Shown in pieces: positions 27,545 to 37,398 of a DNA stretch of 64,000 nucleotides (within the stretch, counting starts at the first letter, position 1; the number at the start of each line of letters is the position of its first letter). The notes under the pieces were generated by a model. It ran no database searches and had not been told where the DNA came from. It saw only the letters and a program-made list of their open reading frames with translations. Origin of the DNA: Billgrantia lactosivorans (GTDB taxonomy: Bacteria; Pseudomonadota; Gammaproteobacteria; Pseudomonadales; Halomonadaceae); contig NZ_QHGY01000009.1 in assembly GCF_003254665.1 (NCBI RefSeq), positions 51,072 through 115,071 on the forward strand. Direction: 5' to 3'. A program made the position numbers and the translations under genes.

Positions 27545-28813
27545 TTACAGCGAAGGCAGCCAGGTGGCCAGGAACGGCAACAGGCTGATGATCAACAGGT
27601 TCAGCAGCACGATGGCGACGAAGGGCATCACCGCCCAGGCGAGACGGGCGATGCCGATGTGGGTGATCTGGGAGGCCACGAAGAGATTGAGGCCGACGGG
27701 TGGGGTGAACATGCCCATGGCCAGGTTCACCACCATGATGATTCCGAAGTGGACAGGGTCGAAGCCGAAGCTGACGGCGATGGGCAGCAGGATCGGCACG
27801 AAGATCAGGATGGCGGCGGCCGCCTCGATGAACATGCCGGCGAACAGCAGCAGGAGGTTGGCCAGGATGATGAACAGCAGCGGGCTGTCGATGGTGGACA
27901 TCACGAACTGCGAGAGCATGTCCGGCACGCGCAGCCGCTGCAGGATCCGGCCGTAGAGCCCCGCGGCGCCGATGATGCTGAGCACGACGGCGGTGGTGAC
28001 CGCGGCCTGCTTGAAGATACCGACCAGGCTGGCGAGGGTGATCTCGCGATAGATCACGAAGCCGACCAGGAAAGAGTAGGCCACCGCGATCACGGCGGCT
28101 TCGGTCGGCGTGAAGACCCCGCCGTAGATACCGCCGAGGATGATGATCGGCATGAGGATGGCCAGGATGGCCTTGCGTCCTGCCTGCAGGACCTCCCTCC
28201 AGGTGCACTTCTCGTTGCCTCCCAGGCCATTGGCCTTGGCGAAGAAATAGGCGAAGAGCAGCAGGGTCAGGGTGACCAGGATCCCCGGCAGGATGCCGGC
28301 GATGAACATGTCGCCCACGGAGACGTTGGCGGCGATGCCGTAGAGGATCAGCGGAATGCTGGGCGGGATGATCACCCCCAGCGCGCCGGAAGCGGCCTGG
28401 TTGGCAGCGGTATAACCGCCGGGGTAGCCCTTGGCGAGCATCGCCGGGATCAGGATGGAGCCGATCGCTGCGGTAGTGGCGGCGCCTGAGCCGGAGATGG
28501 CCGCGAAGAATAGGGAAGTGACGATGGCCACCATCGCCAGTCCGCCTGTCATGCCGCCGACCAGGGTATTGGAGAAGTCGACCAGTCGCTGCGAGATGCC
28601 GCCCCCCTGCATCAGGTAGCCCGCCAGGATGAAGAAGGGGATGGCCATCAAGGGGAAGGAGTTTACCGAGGCGATCAGCTGCTGGGCGACGATCACCATC
28701 GGCATCAGGTCGCCCTGCCAGACGGTGACGGCGGAGGCCAGGCCGAGCGAGAAGGCAATGGGCACGCCGATGATGAACAGCGCGAGCAGCAGCAGGAACA
28801 GGAGCAGCGCCAT
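27545..28813 (-). CDS. TRAP transporter large permease (DctM type)
   Basis: A 422-aa protein with about 12 membrane helices and DctM features such as GSGAATTAAIGSILIPAM and GVIIPPSIPLILYG (near residues 100-150). It forms the sodium-driven channel with the small permease encoded two bases upstream. Substrates of this class are organic acids and related compounds. Confidence 0.9.
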   Translation of the reverse strand: MALLLFLLLLALFIIGVPIAFSLGLASAVTVWQGDLMPMVIVAQQLIASVNSFPLMAIPFFILAGYLMQGGGISQRLVDFSNTLVGGMTGGLAMVAIVTSLFFAAISGSGAATTAAIGSILIPAMLAKGYPGGYTAANQAASGALGVIIPPSIPLILYGIAANVSVGDMFIAGILPGILVTLTLLLFAYFFAKANGLGGNEKCTWREVLQAGRKAILAILMPIIILGGIYGGVFTPTEAAVIAVAYSFLVGFVIYREITLASLVGIFKQAAVTTAVVLSIIGAAGLYGRILQRLRVPDMLSQFVMSTIDSPLLFIILANLLLLFAGMFIEAAAAILIFVPILLPIAVSFGFDPVHFGIIMVVNLAMGMFTPPVGLNLFVASQITHIGIARLAWAVMPFVAIVLLNLLIISLLPFLATWLPSL

Positions 28814-28815
28814 GG

Positions 28816-29328
28816 TCAGCTCACCTCCTGGGTCGGGCTGGGGGGCGTGCCGAGCGCCTCATCGATCAGCAGCGCCACGCTATTGACGATGATGACGATG
28901 CCGCCGACGGGAACCGCCAGGTAGGGCCACATCATGGATATCCGCGTGCTGGGCGCGGTCTGGTGAGAGACGCGCTCCAGCAGCTCGAGGCCGTACTTGA
29001 CCATGACGACGGCGAAGAGGGCGGAGCTGAGGATGATGGCGACACGCAGCAGGCAGGCGAGTTTCCTGCCGGCATACTCCAGCACGATGTCCACCGAAAT
29101 CAGGGTGCCCTTGCGGTAGGCGTAGCCGGCCCCGACGAAGGTCAGCCAGAGCATGGCGAAGCGGGCGATCTCGTCGGAGAAGTACAGCGGTTTGCCGATC
29201 ACGAACCGGGCGAAGACTTGCCAGAGGATAAGCACGGTCATCACCAGCAGTAGGGCGGCCAGCCCCCAGCCGATCAATCGGTTGAACTGATCGATGGCTC
29301 TGTTGGCCAGCAAAAGGTATGTCTTCAT
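28816..29328 (-). CDS. TRAP transporter small permease (DctQ type)
   Basis: A 170-aa protein with four hydrophobic segments and the family feature FSDEIARFAMLWLTFVGA near residues 53-70. The ATG at 29328 gives the usual DctQ length; the frame is open further upstream but without support. It partners the large permease. Confidence 0.88.
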   Translation of the reverse strand: MKTYLLLANRAIDQFNRLIGWGLAALLLVMTVLILWQVFARFVIGKPLYFSDEIARFAMLWLTFVGAGYAYRKGTLISVDIVLEYAGRKLACLLRVAIILSSALFAVVMVKYGLELLERVSHQTAPSTRISMMWPYLAVPVGGIVIIVNSVALLIDEALGTPPSPTQEVS

Positions 29329-29389
29329 GGCTGCCTCGTGCGTCAGCGTGGCACCCGCAGGGCATCGCCGCCCGCGGGTGCCGCAAAGC

Positions 29390-30385
29390 TCAATACTCGA
29401 AGTTGATGGCCGCGTCGACCAGGTCCTCGCCGACGGTGGGCTTCCACTCATCGATCACGGGGCGGACGGCCTCGCGGAAGGGGTCGAGGTCGGGGTGGGT
29501 GACCGTCATGCCCAGCTCCTCGAGCTCCTTGAGATAGCGCTGCTCGAGCTCCTGGCTGGCTTCGCGCTGGACGGACAGGGCGATCTCGGCCGCTTCCATA
29601 ATGATGGCCTGGTCCTCCTCGCTGAAGGAGTTGAAAAGGTCCAGGCTCATCATCAGCGGCGCCGGCGAGTAGACGTGCTGGGTCATGTTCAGGTAGTCCT
29701 GAACTTCATAGAAGTTGACGTCGTAGATGGTGGCCAAGGGGTTTTCCTGGCTGTCCATCACGCCCTGCTGCAGGGCGGTGTAGACCTCGGTCCAGGCCAT
29801 GGGAGTGGCATTGGCCCCCAGCGCTTCCCAGGTGTCGACCTGGACGCGGCTTTCCTGGGTGCGATGATTGATGCCTTCCAGATCATCGGGATGCTCGAGC
29901 GCGCGCACCGAGTTGGTGTTGTGACGGAAGCCGTTTTCCATCCACGCCAGGAACTTGACGTTCATCTCCTCCTCGGCCAGGCGGGCTAGCTCTTCGCCAT
30001 GTTCGCTGTCGAGGAAGGCGTAGGCATGGTCATGATCGTCGAAGATATAGGGCAGGTCGAACAGCATGAACTGATCGACGAAGCCGCCCATCGGCCCGGT
30101 GGAGGTAATCCCGGCATCAATGATGCCGAAGCCCATGCCTTCGATGACCTCGCGCTCGGCCCCGAGGGCATTGTCGTATTGGGGGTCGATGGTCAAACGC
30201 CCGTCGGATAGGCGCTCCAGCTCCTCTCCGAACTTGAGTACCCCGATGCCTTGCTGGGATTCCGGGCCCAGCGGGAGGCTCACTTCGATGACCTGCTCTG
30301 CTTGTGCCAGAACGCCTGTGGATGCGGCGAGTACCGACGCCGTGAGGGCGGTCAGGCCGACGTTCTTGAGCTGGGATGTTTTCAT
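29390..30385 (-). CDS. TRAP transporter periplasmic substrate-binding protein (DctP type)
   Basis: A 331-aa protein with a signal peptide ending near AQA (residue 29) and the DctP fold; the binding arginine region lies around WMENGFRHNTNSVR (near residue 148). It is first in the operon and sets its substrate range. The start ATG at 30385 follows GAGGAGAC. Sequence alone does not tell the ligand. Confidence 0.9.
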   Translation of the reverse strand: MKTSQLKNVGLTALTASVLAASTGVLAQAEQVIEVSLPLGPESQQGIGVLKFGEELERLSDGRLTIDPQYDNALGAEREVIEGMGFGIIDAGITSTGPMGGFVDQFMLFDLPYIFDDHDHAYAFLDSEHGEELARLAEEEMNVKFLAWMENGFRHNTNSVRALEHPDDLEGINHRTQESRVQVDTWEALGANATPMAWTEVYTALQQGVMDSQENPLATIYDVNFYEVQDYLNMTQHVYSPAPLMMSLDLFNSFSEEDQAIIMEAAEIALSVQREASQELEQRYLKELEELGMTVTHPDLDPFREAVRPVIDEWKPTVGEDLVDAAINFEY

Positions 30386-30747
30386 GGTGTCTCCTCGGTT
30401 CGTCGCCAACGGATCGTTGACCGTCTTGTCCTTGTTCCATCGACACGTGCCAGCAAGCAGCGGCGCAAGCCCCTGGCGAAGGCATGCCGGCACACACAGC
30501 ACACGTTGTAGAAGAGTGTGCATACGTATGCAATAGCTGGGCTGATTACGTTCCGGTGTATGAGAGGCAAGTTTCTGTTTTAGAATAAAATATACTTTGG
30601 TTGTAGATTAGGGTACGTATTCATTGAATTTCCCGACCGAATCCTCTCGCCAAGCCGACATCACCGCCTCGTTCTCGGGGTGGGAGGTTGCGCTCCCGGC
30701 ATCTAGGCTGTAGACGTGCAGGGGCCATTGGGGACGAAAGGAGGCGT
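30386..30747. promoter_or_regulatory. divergent regulatory gap between TRAP operon and second symporter pair
   Basis: 362 bases without a convincing gene. It includes a perfect 14-bp palindrome (30519-30532) and an A+T-rich stretch at about 30570-30610 in a G+C-rich genome, both expected of promoters. Promoters for both the dctP-led operon and the 64-aa protein/symporter/pncB genes should lie here. I could not fix the -35 and -10 boxes with confidence. Confidence 0.55.
30519..30532. promoter_or_regulatory. perfect 14-bp palindrome TGCATACGTATGCA
   Basis: TGCATACGTATGCA is fully symmetric with a central CG, as many LacI-family operators are. It lies 134 bases upstream of the TRAP binding-protein gene whose operon ends with a LacI regulator, making that protein the first candidate to bind it. 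Confidence 0.55.
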
Positions 30748-30942
30748 ATGCGAAAGGACGAGCGCTGGCGGGGGAAGGGGATCTGGCTGGTCTGGATCGT
30801 GGTGGCACTATGCTACGCGGTGCCGTACACGCTGCTCGGCGACGTGGCGCAGTGGTACGGCAGCTTCCTGTTCTGGACGCTGGCGGGGCTGGCCGTGATC
30901 GCGCTGAACGTGGTCATCACCCGCGACTTCAAGGACCGCTGA
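30748..30942 (+). CDS. 64-aa two-helix membrane protein, symporter partner 2
   Basis: Paralogue of the protein at 2532-2726: same length, same two hydrophobic segments and matching core (VPYTLL, WYGSFLFWT, GLAVIALN). AAAGGAGG precedes the ATG at 30748; a longer in-frame start adds 20 residues that the paralogue lacks. The stop is followed after one base by the symporter start. Conservation of this gene order in two loci argues for a working subunit. Confidence 0.82.
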   Translation: MRKDERWRGKGIWLVWIVVALCYAVPYTLLGDVAQWYGSFLFWTLAGLAVIALNVVITRDFKDR

Positions 30943-30943
30943 G

Positions 30944-32440
30944 ATGACGCTATCCCTCATCTGGTGGGCCATCGCGGGCTACCTGGCGATCGCCGTCCTC
31001 ATTGCCGTGCTGTCGCGCCAGGGCCGCGCCCAGGACATGTCGGGCTACTTCCTCGGCAACCGCCAGATGAGCGGTTTCGTCTCCGCGCTCAGCTACAGCG
31101 CCACCACCTACAGCGCCTTCATGATGGTGGGGCTGGCGGGGCTGGCCTACGCCGGCGGCGTCGGCGCGCTGGGCTTCGAGATCGTCTACTTCGCCGGGGT
31201 CTCGCTGGTGGCGGTGTTCGGGCCGCGCTTCTGGGCCGTGGGCAAGGCGTTCGGCGTCGTCACCCCCAGCGAGATGCTGGGGCGGCGCTACGACAGCCGG
31301 GCGGTGGCGATCGTGGTGGCGCTCTCCAACTGCCTGTTCCTGGTGCCCTACGCCGCGGTGCAGCTCGCCGGCATCGGCTACCTGATGCAGGGCACGACCG
31401 ATGGCGCGGTGCCGTTCACCACCGGGGTGCTGCTGGCCACGGCGCTGGCGCTGTTCTTCTCCTACATCGCCGGCATCCGCTCGGTGATGTGGACCGACTC
31501 GCTGCAGGCGATCATGATGATCGTGGCCTCCACGCTGGTGACCTTCCTGGTCATCCGCGGCCTGGGCGGCTTCCAGGCGCTGTTCGGCACCCTGGCGGAG
31601 GAGCGCCCCGAGGCGCTCGTGGTGCCGGGGGAGGGCCTGTTCACCTTCACCACCTTCCTCGGCCTGACCATCCCCTGGTTCTTCTTCAGCCTCTCCAACC
31701 CCCAGGTCAGCCAGCGCCTGTTCATGCCCGCCTCGCTTGCGGCCATGCGCCGGATGCTGCTCGGCTTCCTGGTCTTCGGCTTCGTCTATACGCTGGTCTC
31801 GGTGCTGTGGGGGCTCTCCGCCATCGTCGCCTTTCCCGGGCTCGACAACGCCGACCTGGCCACCCCCGCGCTGCTGACCTCCAGCCACGTGCCGCCCCTG
31901 CTGGGGGTGATCGTGATGATCGGCATCCTGGCGGCGGCGGTCTCGACCATCGATTCGATCCTGCTGACGCTCTCCTCGATGGTCGCCCGCGACGTCTACG
32001 CCAACCTCAGGCCGGGCAGCAGCGAGGCGCGCCAGCTGGCGGTCGGCAAGTGGGTCATTCCGGTTATCGCCTTGCTGGCGCTGGGCTTCGCCGAGCTGCA
32101 GCTGAACCTGATCGCGGTGCTCTCGGTGGCGTCCTCGGCGGGGCTCGTCGCCGTGGTGCCGGCCATCGTCGGGGCCTTCTTCTGGCGCCGTGGCACCGCT
32201 CTCGGGGTGCTGGCGAGCGTAGTGGTGACAAGCGCCTTCGTGCTGTTCGTGTTTGCCACCGGCAACTCCTTCCTGGGCCTGCCGGCGGGGGTGTGGGGCA
32301 TCCTGGTGGCCAGCGCTACCTTCGTCGGCGCCAGCCTGGCGAGCCGGCCGCCCCAGGCCGCGGCGGAGGCTTTCCTGGCCGTCGCGGACGAAGGCGGGCT
32401 ACGTTCGACGCGGGTGGTCGAGGAGCGCGCCGAGCGCTAG
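30944..32440 (+). CDS. sodium:solute symporter (SSS family), predicted nicotinate importer 2
   Basis: A 498-aa paralogue of the symporter at 1013-2539, matching along its whole length ([42 protein letters not shown]). The C-terminal tail differs and is shorter. It lies directly after its 64-aa partner and 46 bases before pncB, the enzyme that uses nicotinate for NAD synthesis. Nicotinate uptake is the simplest shared substrate for the two paralogues. G+C is high throughout. Confidence 0.85.
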   Translation: MTLSLIWWAIAGYLAIAVLIAVLSRQGRAQDMSGYFLGNRQMSGFVSALSYSATTYSAFMMVGLAGLAYAGGVGALGFEIVYFAGVSLVAVFGPRFWAVGKAFGVVTPSEMLGRRYDSRAVAIVVALSNCLFLVPYAAVQLAGIGYLMQGTTDGAVPFTTGVLLATALALFFSYIAGIRSVMWTDSLQAIMMIVASTLVTFLVIRGLGGFQALFGTLAEERPEALVVPGEGLFTFTTFLGLTIPWFFFSLSNPQVSQRLFMPASLAAMRRMLLGFLVFGFVYTLVSVLWGLSAIVAFPGLDNADLATPALLTSSHVPPLLGVIVMIGILAAAVSTIDSILLTLSSMVARDVYANLRPGSSEARQLAVGKWVIPVIALLALGFAELQLNLIAVLSVASSAGLVAVVPAIVGAFFWRRGTALGVLASVVVTSAFVLFVFATGNSFLGLPAGVWGILVASATFVGASLASRPPQAAAEAFLAVADEGGLRSTRVVEERAER

Positions 32441-32486
32441 CCTGACAGGAGACGCAAGCACACCGACCACGCAAACGGAAGGCGAC

Positions 32487-33686
32487 ATGGGCGAAACCTA
32501 CCGCGAAGGGCCTATCATCCGCTCCCTGCTGGATACCGACTGGTACAAGCTGACCATGATGCAGGGGGTACATCACCAGTACCCCAATGCCAGCGTCACC
32601 TGGGAGTTCCGCTGTCGCGACGCCGAGCCCCTGGAGCGCTACATACCCGAGATCCGCGAGCAGATCGATCGCCTGGCCACGTTGCAGCTGTCCCGCGAGG
32701 AGTCGGCCTACCTGGCGAGCTTTCCCTACATGTCGCCCGACTTCATCCGCTTTCTGGAGCTGTTTCGCTTCCGGCCGGAGTACGTCCAGGTCGGCATGCA
32801 GGGCAGCGAGCTGTGCATCGTCATCGACGGCCCCTGGTCGCACAGCATCCTGTTCGAGATCGTGATACTCGCCATCATCAGCGAGGTGCGCAACCGAACG
32901 CTCTACCCCGAGGTCGAGATCGACCAGGCCGTGGCGCAGCTGCGCCATAAGCTCGATGCGCTGCGCGAGGCCTATGCGCCCGAACAGCTGGCCGGCTTCA
33001 ACCTGGCCGACTTCGGCACGCGGCGACGGCTCTCCCAGCCCGTTCAGGAGGCGATCGTCGCGGTCATGGAGCGGGAGTTCCCGGGCCACTTCGTCGGTAC
33101 CAGCAACGTCGACATCGCGCGGCGCCACGACATCAGCCCGATGGGCACCATGGCCCACGAGTGGGTCATGGCCCACCAGCAACTGGGCAGTCGCCTGATC
33201 GACAGCCAGCGGGCCGCGCTGGAGGCGTGGGTGCAGGAGTATCGCGGCTACCTGGGCATCGCGCTCACCGATACGGTCACCCTCGACGCCTTCCTGCGCG
33301 ACTTCGATCTTTACTTCGCCAAGCTCTTCGATGGCCTGCGTCACGACAGCGGCGACCCGCTGTGGTTCGCCGAGAAGTGCATACGCCACTACGAGTCGCT
33401 GGGTATCGACCCGTTGACCAAGACGCTGATCTTCAGCGACAGCCTGACCTTCGACAAGGCCATGCGCATCAAGACGGCGCTGGAGGGGCGTATCCGCACC
33501 AGCTTCGGCATCGGCACCAACCTGACCTGCGACGTGCCGGGGGTGAAGCCGATGAACATCGTGATCAAGATGGTCTCGTGCAACGGCCAGCCGGTGGCCA
33601 AGATCTCCGATTCGCCGGGCAAGACCATGTCACGCGACGAAAGTTACGTGAATTATCTCAAGCACGTCTTCCGCGTGGAGGCGTAG
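32487..33686 (+). CDS. pncB: nicotinate phosphoribosyltransferase
   Basis: A 399-aa enzyme that joins nicotinate to PRPP to form nicotinate mononucleotide in the Preiss-Handler NAD pathway. Family motifs are [12 protein letters not shown] (about residues 13-24), [11 protein letters not shown] (near 218, containing the histidine that is phosphorylated in PncB), [10 protein letters not shown] and [10 protein letters not shown]. The ATG at 32487 has a weak GGAAGG site; the longer frame overlaps the symporter. Its place behind the symporter pair supports nicotinate as the imported substrate. Confidence 0.93.
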   Translation: MGETYREGPIIRSLLDTDWYKLTMMQGVHHQYPNASVTWEFRCRDAEPLERYIPEIREQIDRLATLQLSREESAYLASFPYMSPDFIRFLELFRFRPEYVQVGMQGSELCIVIDGPWSHSILFEIVILAIISEVRNRTLYPEVEIDQAVAQLRHKLDALREAYAPEQLAGFNLADFGTRRRLSQPVQEAIVAVMEREFPGHFVGTSNVDIARRHDISPMGTMAHEWVMAHQQLGSRLIDSQRAALEAWVQEYRGYLGIALTDTVTLDAFLRDFDLYFAKLFDGLRHDSGDPLWFAEKCIRHYESLGIDPLTKTLIFSDSLTFDKAMRIKTALEGRIRTSFGIGTNLTCDVPGVKPMNIVIKMVSCNGQPVAKISDSPGKTMSRDESYVNYLKHVFRVEA

Positions 33687-33772
33687 CGCCCCCGCGCAAG
33701 GCCGCGCGAAGGCAGGGCAGCGTAGCGAGAGAGGTCGGGAAAGCGGTAGCGAAGAGAAGTGGGGCAAGGGCG

Positions 33773-33794
33773 GGCAGGCCGTGGCCGGCCTGCC
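33773..33794. terminator. hairpin between pncB and yciF-like gene
   Basis: GGCAGGCC (33773-33780) and GGCCTGCC (33787-33794) form a perfect 8-bp stem with a 6-base loop between two convergent genes. No T-run follows. Confidence 0.45.
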
Positions 33795-33812
33795 ACGAAA
33801 CACGCCAGGCGC

Positions 33813-34304
33813 TTAGCTCGCCTTCCTGTTGATGTCCTGCTTGGCCATCTTGCTCAGCTTGTCATCGGTGGCCTTTTCCTCCTTGAGCGTTTCGGCCAGG
33901 ATCTCCTTGGCCTTGGTGTGGCCCAGTTGCTCGGCGAGCTCGCACAGCGTGCCGTAGGTGGCGATCTCGAAGTGCTCCACCTTCTGGGCCGCAGCGATCA
34001 GGCCGGCGTCACGCAACGGGCCCTTCTCGGTGGCGTCGATCAGCTCTTCCCCTTCCTGGATCAGGCTCTCCATGGCGTGACTCTTGAGACGCTTGACCCG
34101 CAGGTCGGGAATGGAATCGGCGGCCTGCTCGATGCGTTCCAGCTGGCCCTGAGTCTCCTCGAGATGATGCTGAAAGGCCTCGACCAGCTTGCGGTCATCG
34201 GCGGCGCGGGCCATCTTGGGCAGCGCGCGGGTGATCTGCTTCTCGGCGCTGTTGGTCTCGGAGAGCAGGCGCACGAACAGTTCCTGGGGGCTATCGATCT
34301 TCAT
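33813..34304 (-). CDS. YciF-like ferritin-fold protein (DUF892)
   Basis: A 163-aa all-helical protein of the YciF/TerB-like ferritin-fold group, which is often induced by osmotic or general stress. The typical start SPQELFVRLLSETNSAEKQI and later HHLEETQGQ and HFEIATYGTL segments are present, with glutamate and histidine residues able to bind a di-metal site. Single gene, convergent with pncB. Confidence 0.85.
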   Translation of the reverse strand: MKIDSPQELFVRLLSETNSAEKQITRALPKMARAADDRKLVEAFQHHLEETQGQLERIEQAADSIPDLRVKRLKSHAMESLIQEGEELIDATEKGPLRDAGLIAAAQKVEHFEIATYGTLCELAEQLGHTKAKEILAETLKEEKATDDKLSKMAKQDINRKAS

Positions 34305-34434
34305 GTGTCCTCCGTTTCACTGGATAGGCCATTCCTTTGTCTGGCTCGTTCAACGTAGCAATGCTTCGGCTTTTGTGCGGTTTTCATCGGTTGCTTTATG
34401 TGACCGAGTACGTGCGATGGCAGCGTGGCTGCCC

Positions 34435-35577
34435 TCAAGCGTCGTCATCCTCGAGCGGTGCCAGGCGGATCAGCTTGCCATCGGCTTCGTCGGTCAGGAC
34501 ATAGACCCGGCCATCCGGCCCCTGCTCGACGTCGCGGATACGAGCGCCAAGGGGGATGCTCACCTCGTTGGCTACCTCGTCGCCGTCCAGGGTGATGCGC
34601 ACCAGGCCCTGCTCGGTGAGCCCGCCGATGAGCATGCTGCCCTGCCACTCCGGCAGGGTGTCGCCGGTGTAGAAGGTCATGCCGGAAGGTGAGATGACCG
34701 GTGTCCACTGCTTGACCGAACCGGCGTAGTAGCCTTCATCGCCGGGGTCGGGAATCTCCTCGCCGTCGTAGTGCTTGCCCCAGCTCACTTCGGGCCAGCC
34801 GTAGTTGCGGCCTGCCTCGGGGCGATTGAGCTCATCGCCGCCCAGGGGGCCCATCTCGGCCACCCATAGCTCGTCCGTCTCGGGGTGAAGGGCGGCGCTC
34901 TCGATGTTGCGGTGGCCGTAGGACCAGATTTCGTCGCGGGCCTCGTCGTCATCGAGGAAAGGGTTGTCGTCGGCGGCCGTGCCGTCATCGTTGAGCCGCA
35001 CGATGGTACCCAGGTGATTGGACGGGTCTTGCGCCGGATCGAACTGGAAGCGCTCGGCCAGGGTGAGGAAGAGCGTCTCCTCATCGGAGAAGACGATGCG
35101 ACCACCGAAGTGATTCTCGTGCTCGACCCGTGGCTGCATGCGGAAGATCACTTCGAAGTCCTCGAGTCGGTCATCTTCCAGGCGGCCTCGTCCCAGCGCG
35201 GTAGTAGCCCCTTCTTCGCCGGGCTCGGAGAAGGAGAGGTAGACCTGACGGTTGGATTCGAAGTCGGGGTGCAGGGCGACATCCAGCATCCCGCCCTGGC
35301 CCCGGTTGAACACATCGGGAGCCCCCTCGAGCGGCTCGGAGAGGGTCTCCTCCTGAGAAAGCAGCCGCAGCCGACCCTCGCGCTCCGTGATCAGCAGCCG
35401 GCCGTCGGGCAGGAATGCCATGCCCCAGGGGTGAACGAGCCCGTCGACGACGGTATCGATGCTCAGGGCTCCGGCCTCGGTCTGAACGGACTCTTTCGGT
35501 TGCGCCAAGGCGTGTGGAGTCAGCGACAGGCCAACGGCCACCAAGCCTAGTGCGGCGACAGAAACGGTGTGCGCCAT
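34435..35577 (-). CDS. PQQ-dependent-type sugar dehydrogenase (beta-propeller)
   Basis: A 380-aa periplasmic protein with a signal peptide (cleavage after HALA, near residue 25) and a soluble glucose/aldose dehydrogenase beta-propeller. Motifs are LVHPWGMAFLPDGRLLITER (about 47-66), GGRIVFSD, YGHRNIE and WVAEMGPLGGDELN. It would oxidise sugars with pyrroloquinoline quinone. AAGGAGG precedes the ATG. Stands alone; no PQQ synthesis genes are in the window. Confidence 0.85.
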   Translation of the reverse strand: MAHTVSVAALGLVAVGLSLTPHALAQPKESVQTEAGALSIDTVVDGLVHPWGMAFLPDGRLLITEREGRLRLLSQEETLSEPLEGAPDVFNRGQGGMLDVALHPDFESNRQVYLSFSEPGEEGATTALGRGRLEDDRLEDFEVIFRMQPRVEHENHFGGRIVFSDEETLFLTLAERFQFDPAQDPSNHLGTIVRLNDDGTAADDNPFLDDDEARDEIWSYGHRNIESAALHPETDELWVAEMGPLGGDELNRPEAGRNYGWPEVSWGKHYDGEEIPDPGDEGYYAGSVKQWTPVISPSGMTFYTGDTLPEWQGSMLIGGLTEQGLVRITLDGDEVANEVSIPLGARIRDVEQGPDGRVYVLTDEADGKLIRLAPLEDDDA

Positions 35578-35874
35578 GAGATTTTTCCTCCTTGAGTGGG
35601 GGCACAGGACTTTGCCTGGAATTCGGCATGCGACGACCGGGTGGGGAAAATCAGCGGACAGGCGGAGTTCACGTGGTGCAAAAGGGTGCCTTGAGCGGAT
35701 TTTTCCCCCATACGGCCAAGGGCAGCCAGCTTTCGGACAACGCCTACCCTCAAGGTAATGGCTTGGCCCCGTCTGGCAAGCGCAGCAAAGCGTGGCTCAG
35801 GCGTTCGCGCAGCCTTGCCGGGGCTTCTATAACTGGGGCATTGACGGATGTCTTGCGTGACGAAAGGAGTCGTA

Positions 35875-37365
35875 ATGGAAGCGATGTGGAGATTGGGCAG
35901 CCGCGCCATCGCCGAACACCCTCCTCTGGACGAGGATGCCGAGGTGGATGTCGCCGTCATCGGCGCGGGCATCACCGGGCTCACCGCGGCGCTGGCGCTG
36001 GCCGAGGCGGGGCAGCGGGTCATGGTGCTCGAGGCAGGGACCGTCGGTGGCGGGGTCACGGGGGGCTCCACCGGCAATCTCTACGCCACCTTGGCCTCGG
36101 GCCTGGCGCCGCTGCGCCGCAAGTGGGGCGACCAGATGACGGCCGACGTGGTGCGGGCCCGAGCCGAAGCCATCGACCACATAGAGGCGCTGGTGGCGCG
36201 GCACGCCATCGAGTGTGATTTCCGGCGACAACCGGCCTACCGCCTGGTGACCGGCGAGCGCCAGCCGACGCCACACGACCTAGAGGACGAGCTCGACGCC
36301 CTGGTCGGCGTGGGTCTCGAGGCCGAGCTGGCCGATGGTCCCGGCCTGCCCTTCGACAGCTGGGGCATCCGCATCGCCCGCCAGGCCCAGTTCAACCCGC
36401 TGCACTACGTCCAGGGGTTGGCCCACGGCCTGCTCGGCGAGGGTGTGGTGATCCACCAGCATGCCCCCGTGCGCGAGATCGATGCCGGCAAGGAACTGGT
36501 GCGAACCGATGGGGCCCGCGTCACCGCGAAGCATATCGTGCAGGCGACCCATACGCCCAAGGGGATCAGCCTGGTGCAGGCGGGCATGCCGGTGTCGCGC
36601 GAGTACGCCGTCGGCGCGCGACTGCGCGGCGACGACTATCCCGAAGGCATCATCTGGGTGCTCGACCCCTTCCATTCGCTGCGCAGCTACCGGCACGGCG
36701 ACGAACGCTACCTGTTGGTGGTCGGCGAGAAGCACCCGACCGGCGAGCACCGGGGGGACCACTATCAGCAGCTACGCGAGTACCTCGCGCGCCACTTCGA
36801 CGTCGCGGCATTCACCCACCACTGGTCTGCCCAGCAGTACAGCTCGCCCGACGGGCTGCCCTACATCGGTCGCATGCACGGTCGCGACAACCTCTACATG
36901 GCCACCGGCTTCGCCGCAGATGGCCTGGTATGGGGCACCCTGGCCGGCCGGATCATTGCCGACCAGATCCTGGGGCGCGTCAACCCCTGGCAGGCCTGCT
37001 TCGGTGCGCGGCGCATCACTCCCGGCAAGTCGGCGCTGCAGTATGCCAGGGAGAACGCCACCGTCACCAAGCACATGGTCAAGGACTACCTGGGCACCGA
37101 GAAACTCGATGGCTTCGACGGCATCGCACCGGGGCAGGCCCGGGTCGCCACCGTCGAAGGCGAGAAGCTCGCCATTCACCGCACCGAGGCCGGCGATCTC
37201 AAGGTGCTCTCCGCCGTATGCCCGCACATGAAATGCATCGTGCACTGGAACGCCAGCGAATCGACCTGGGACTGCCCCTGCCACGGCAGCCGCTTCGACA
37301 CCGAGGGCGAGGTGATCGAGGGGCCGGCCTTTCATCCCCTGGCCAGGCCCGAAGGCCACCGCTAG
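35875..37365 (+). CDS. FAD-dependent oxidoreductase with C-terminal Rieske domain
   Basis: A 496-aa protein with a DAO-type FAD fold at the N-terminus (VAVIGAGITGLTAALALAEAG near residue 23) and a Rieske [2Fe-2S] domain at the end; ligands are C449, H451, C467 and H470. The ATG at 35875 follows AAAGGAGT. The fold fits oxidation of an amino acid or amine with electrons moved to the cluster. Substrate unknown; 297 bases of plain intergenic sequence separate it from the sugar dehydrogenase. Confidence 0.85.
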   Translation: MEAMWRLGSRAIAEHPPLDEDAEVDVAVIGAGITGLTAALALAEAGQRVMVLEAGTVGGGVTGGSTGNLYATLASGLAPLRRKWGDQMTADVVRARAEAIDHIEALVARHAIECDFRRQPAYRLVTGERQPTPHDLEDELDALVGVGLEAELADGPGLPFDSWGIRIARQAQFNPLHYVQGLAHGLLGEGVVIHQHAPVREIDAGKELVRTDGARVTAKHIVQATHTPKGISLVQAGMPVSREYAVGARLRGDDYPEGIIWVLDPFHSLRSYRHGDERYLLVVGEKHPTGEHRGDHYQQLREYLARHFDVAAFTHHWSAQQYSSPDGLPYIGRMHGRDNLYMATGFAADGLVWGTLAGRIIADQILGRVNPWQACFGARRITPGKSALQYARENATVTKHMVKDYLGTEKLDGFDGIAPGQARVATVEGEKLAIHRTEAGDLKVLSAVCPHMKCIVHWNASESTWDCPCHGSRFDTEGEVIEGPAFHPLARPEGHR

Positions 37366-37398
37366 GGCGGAAGGCAGAGGGGCGTTCGGCCAGGGCGA

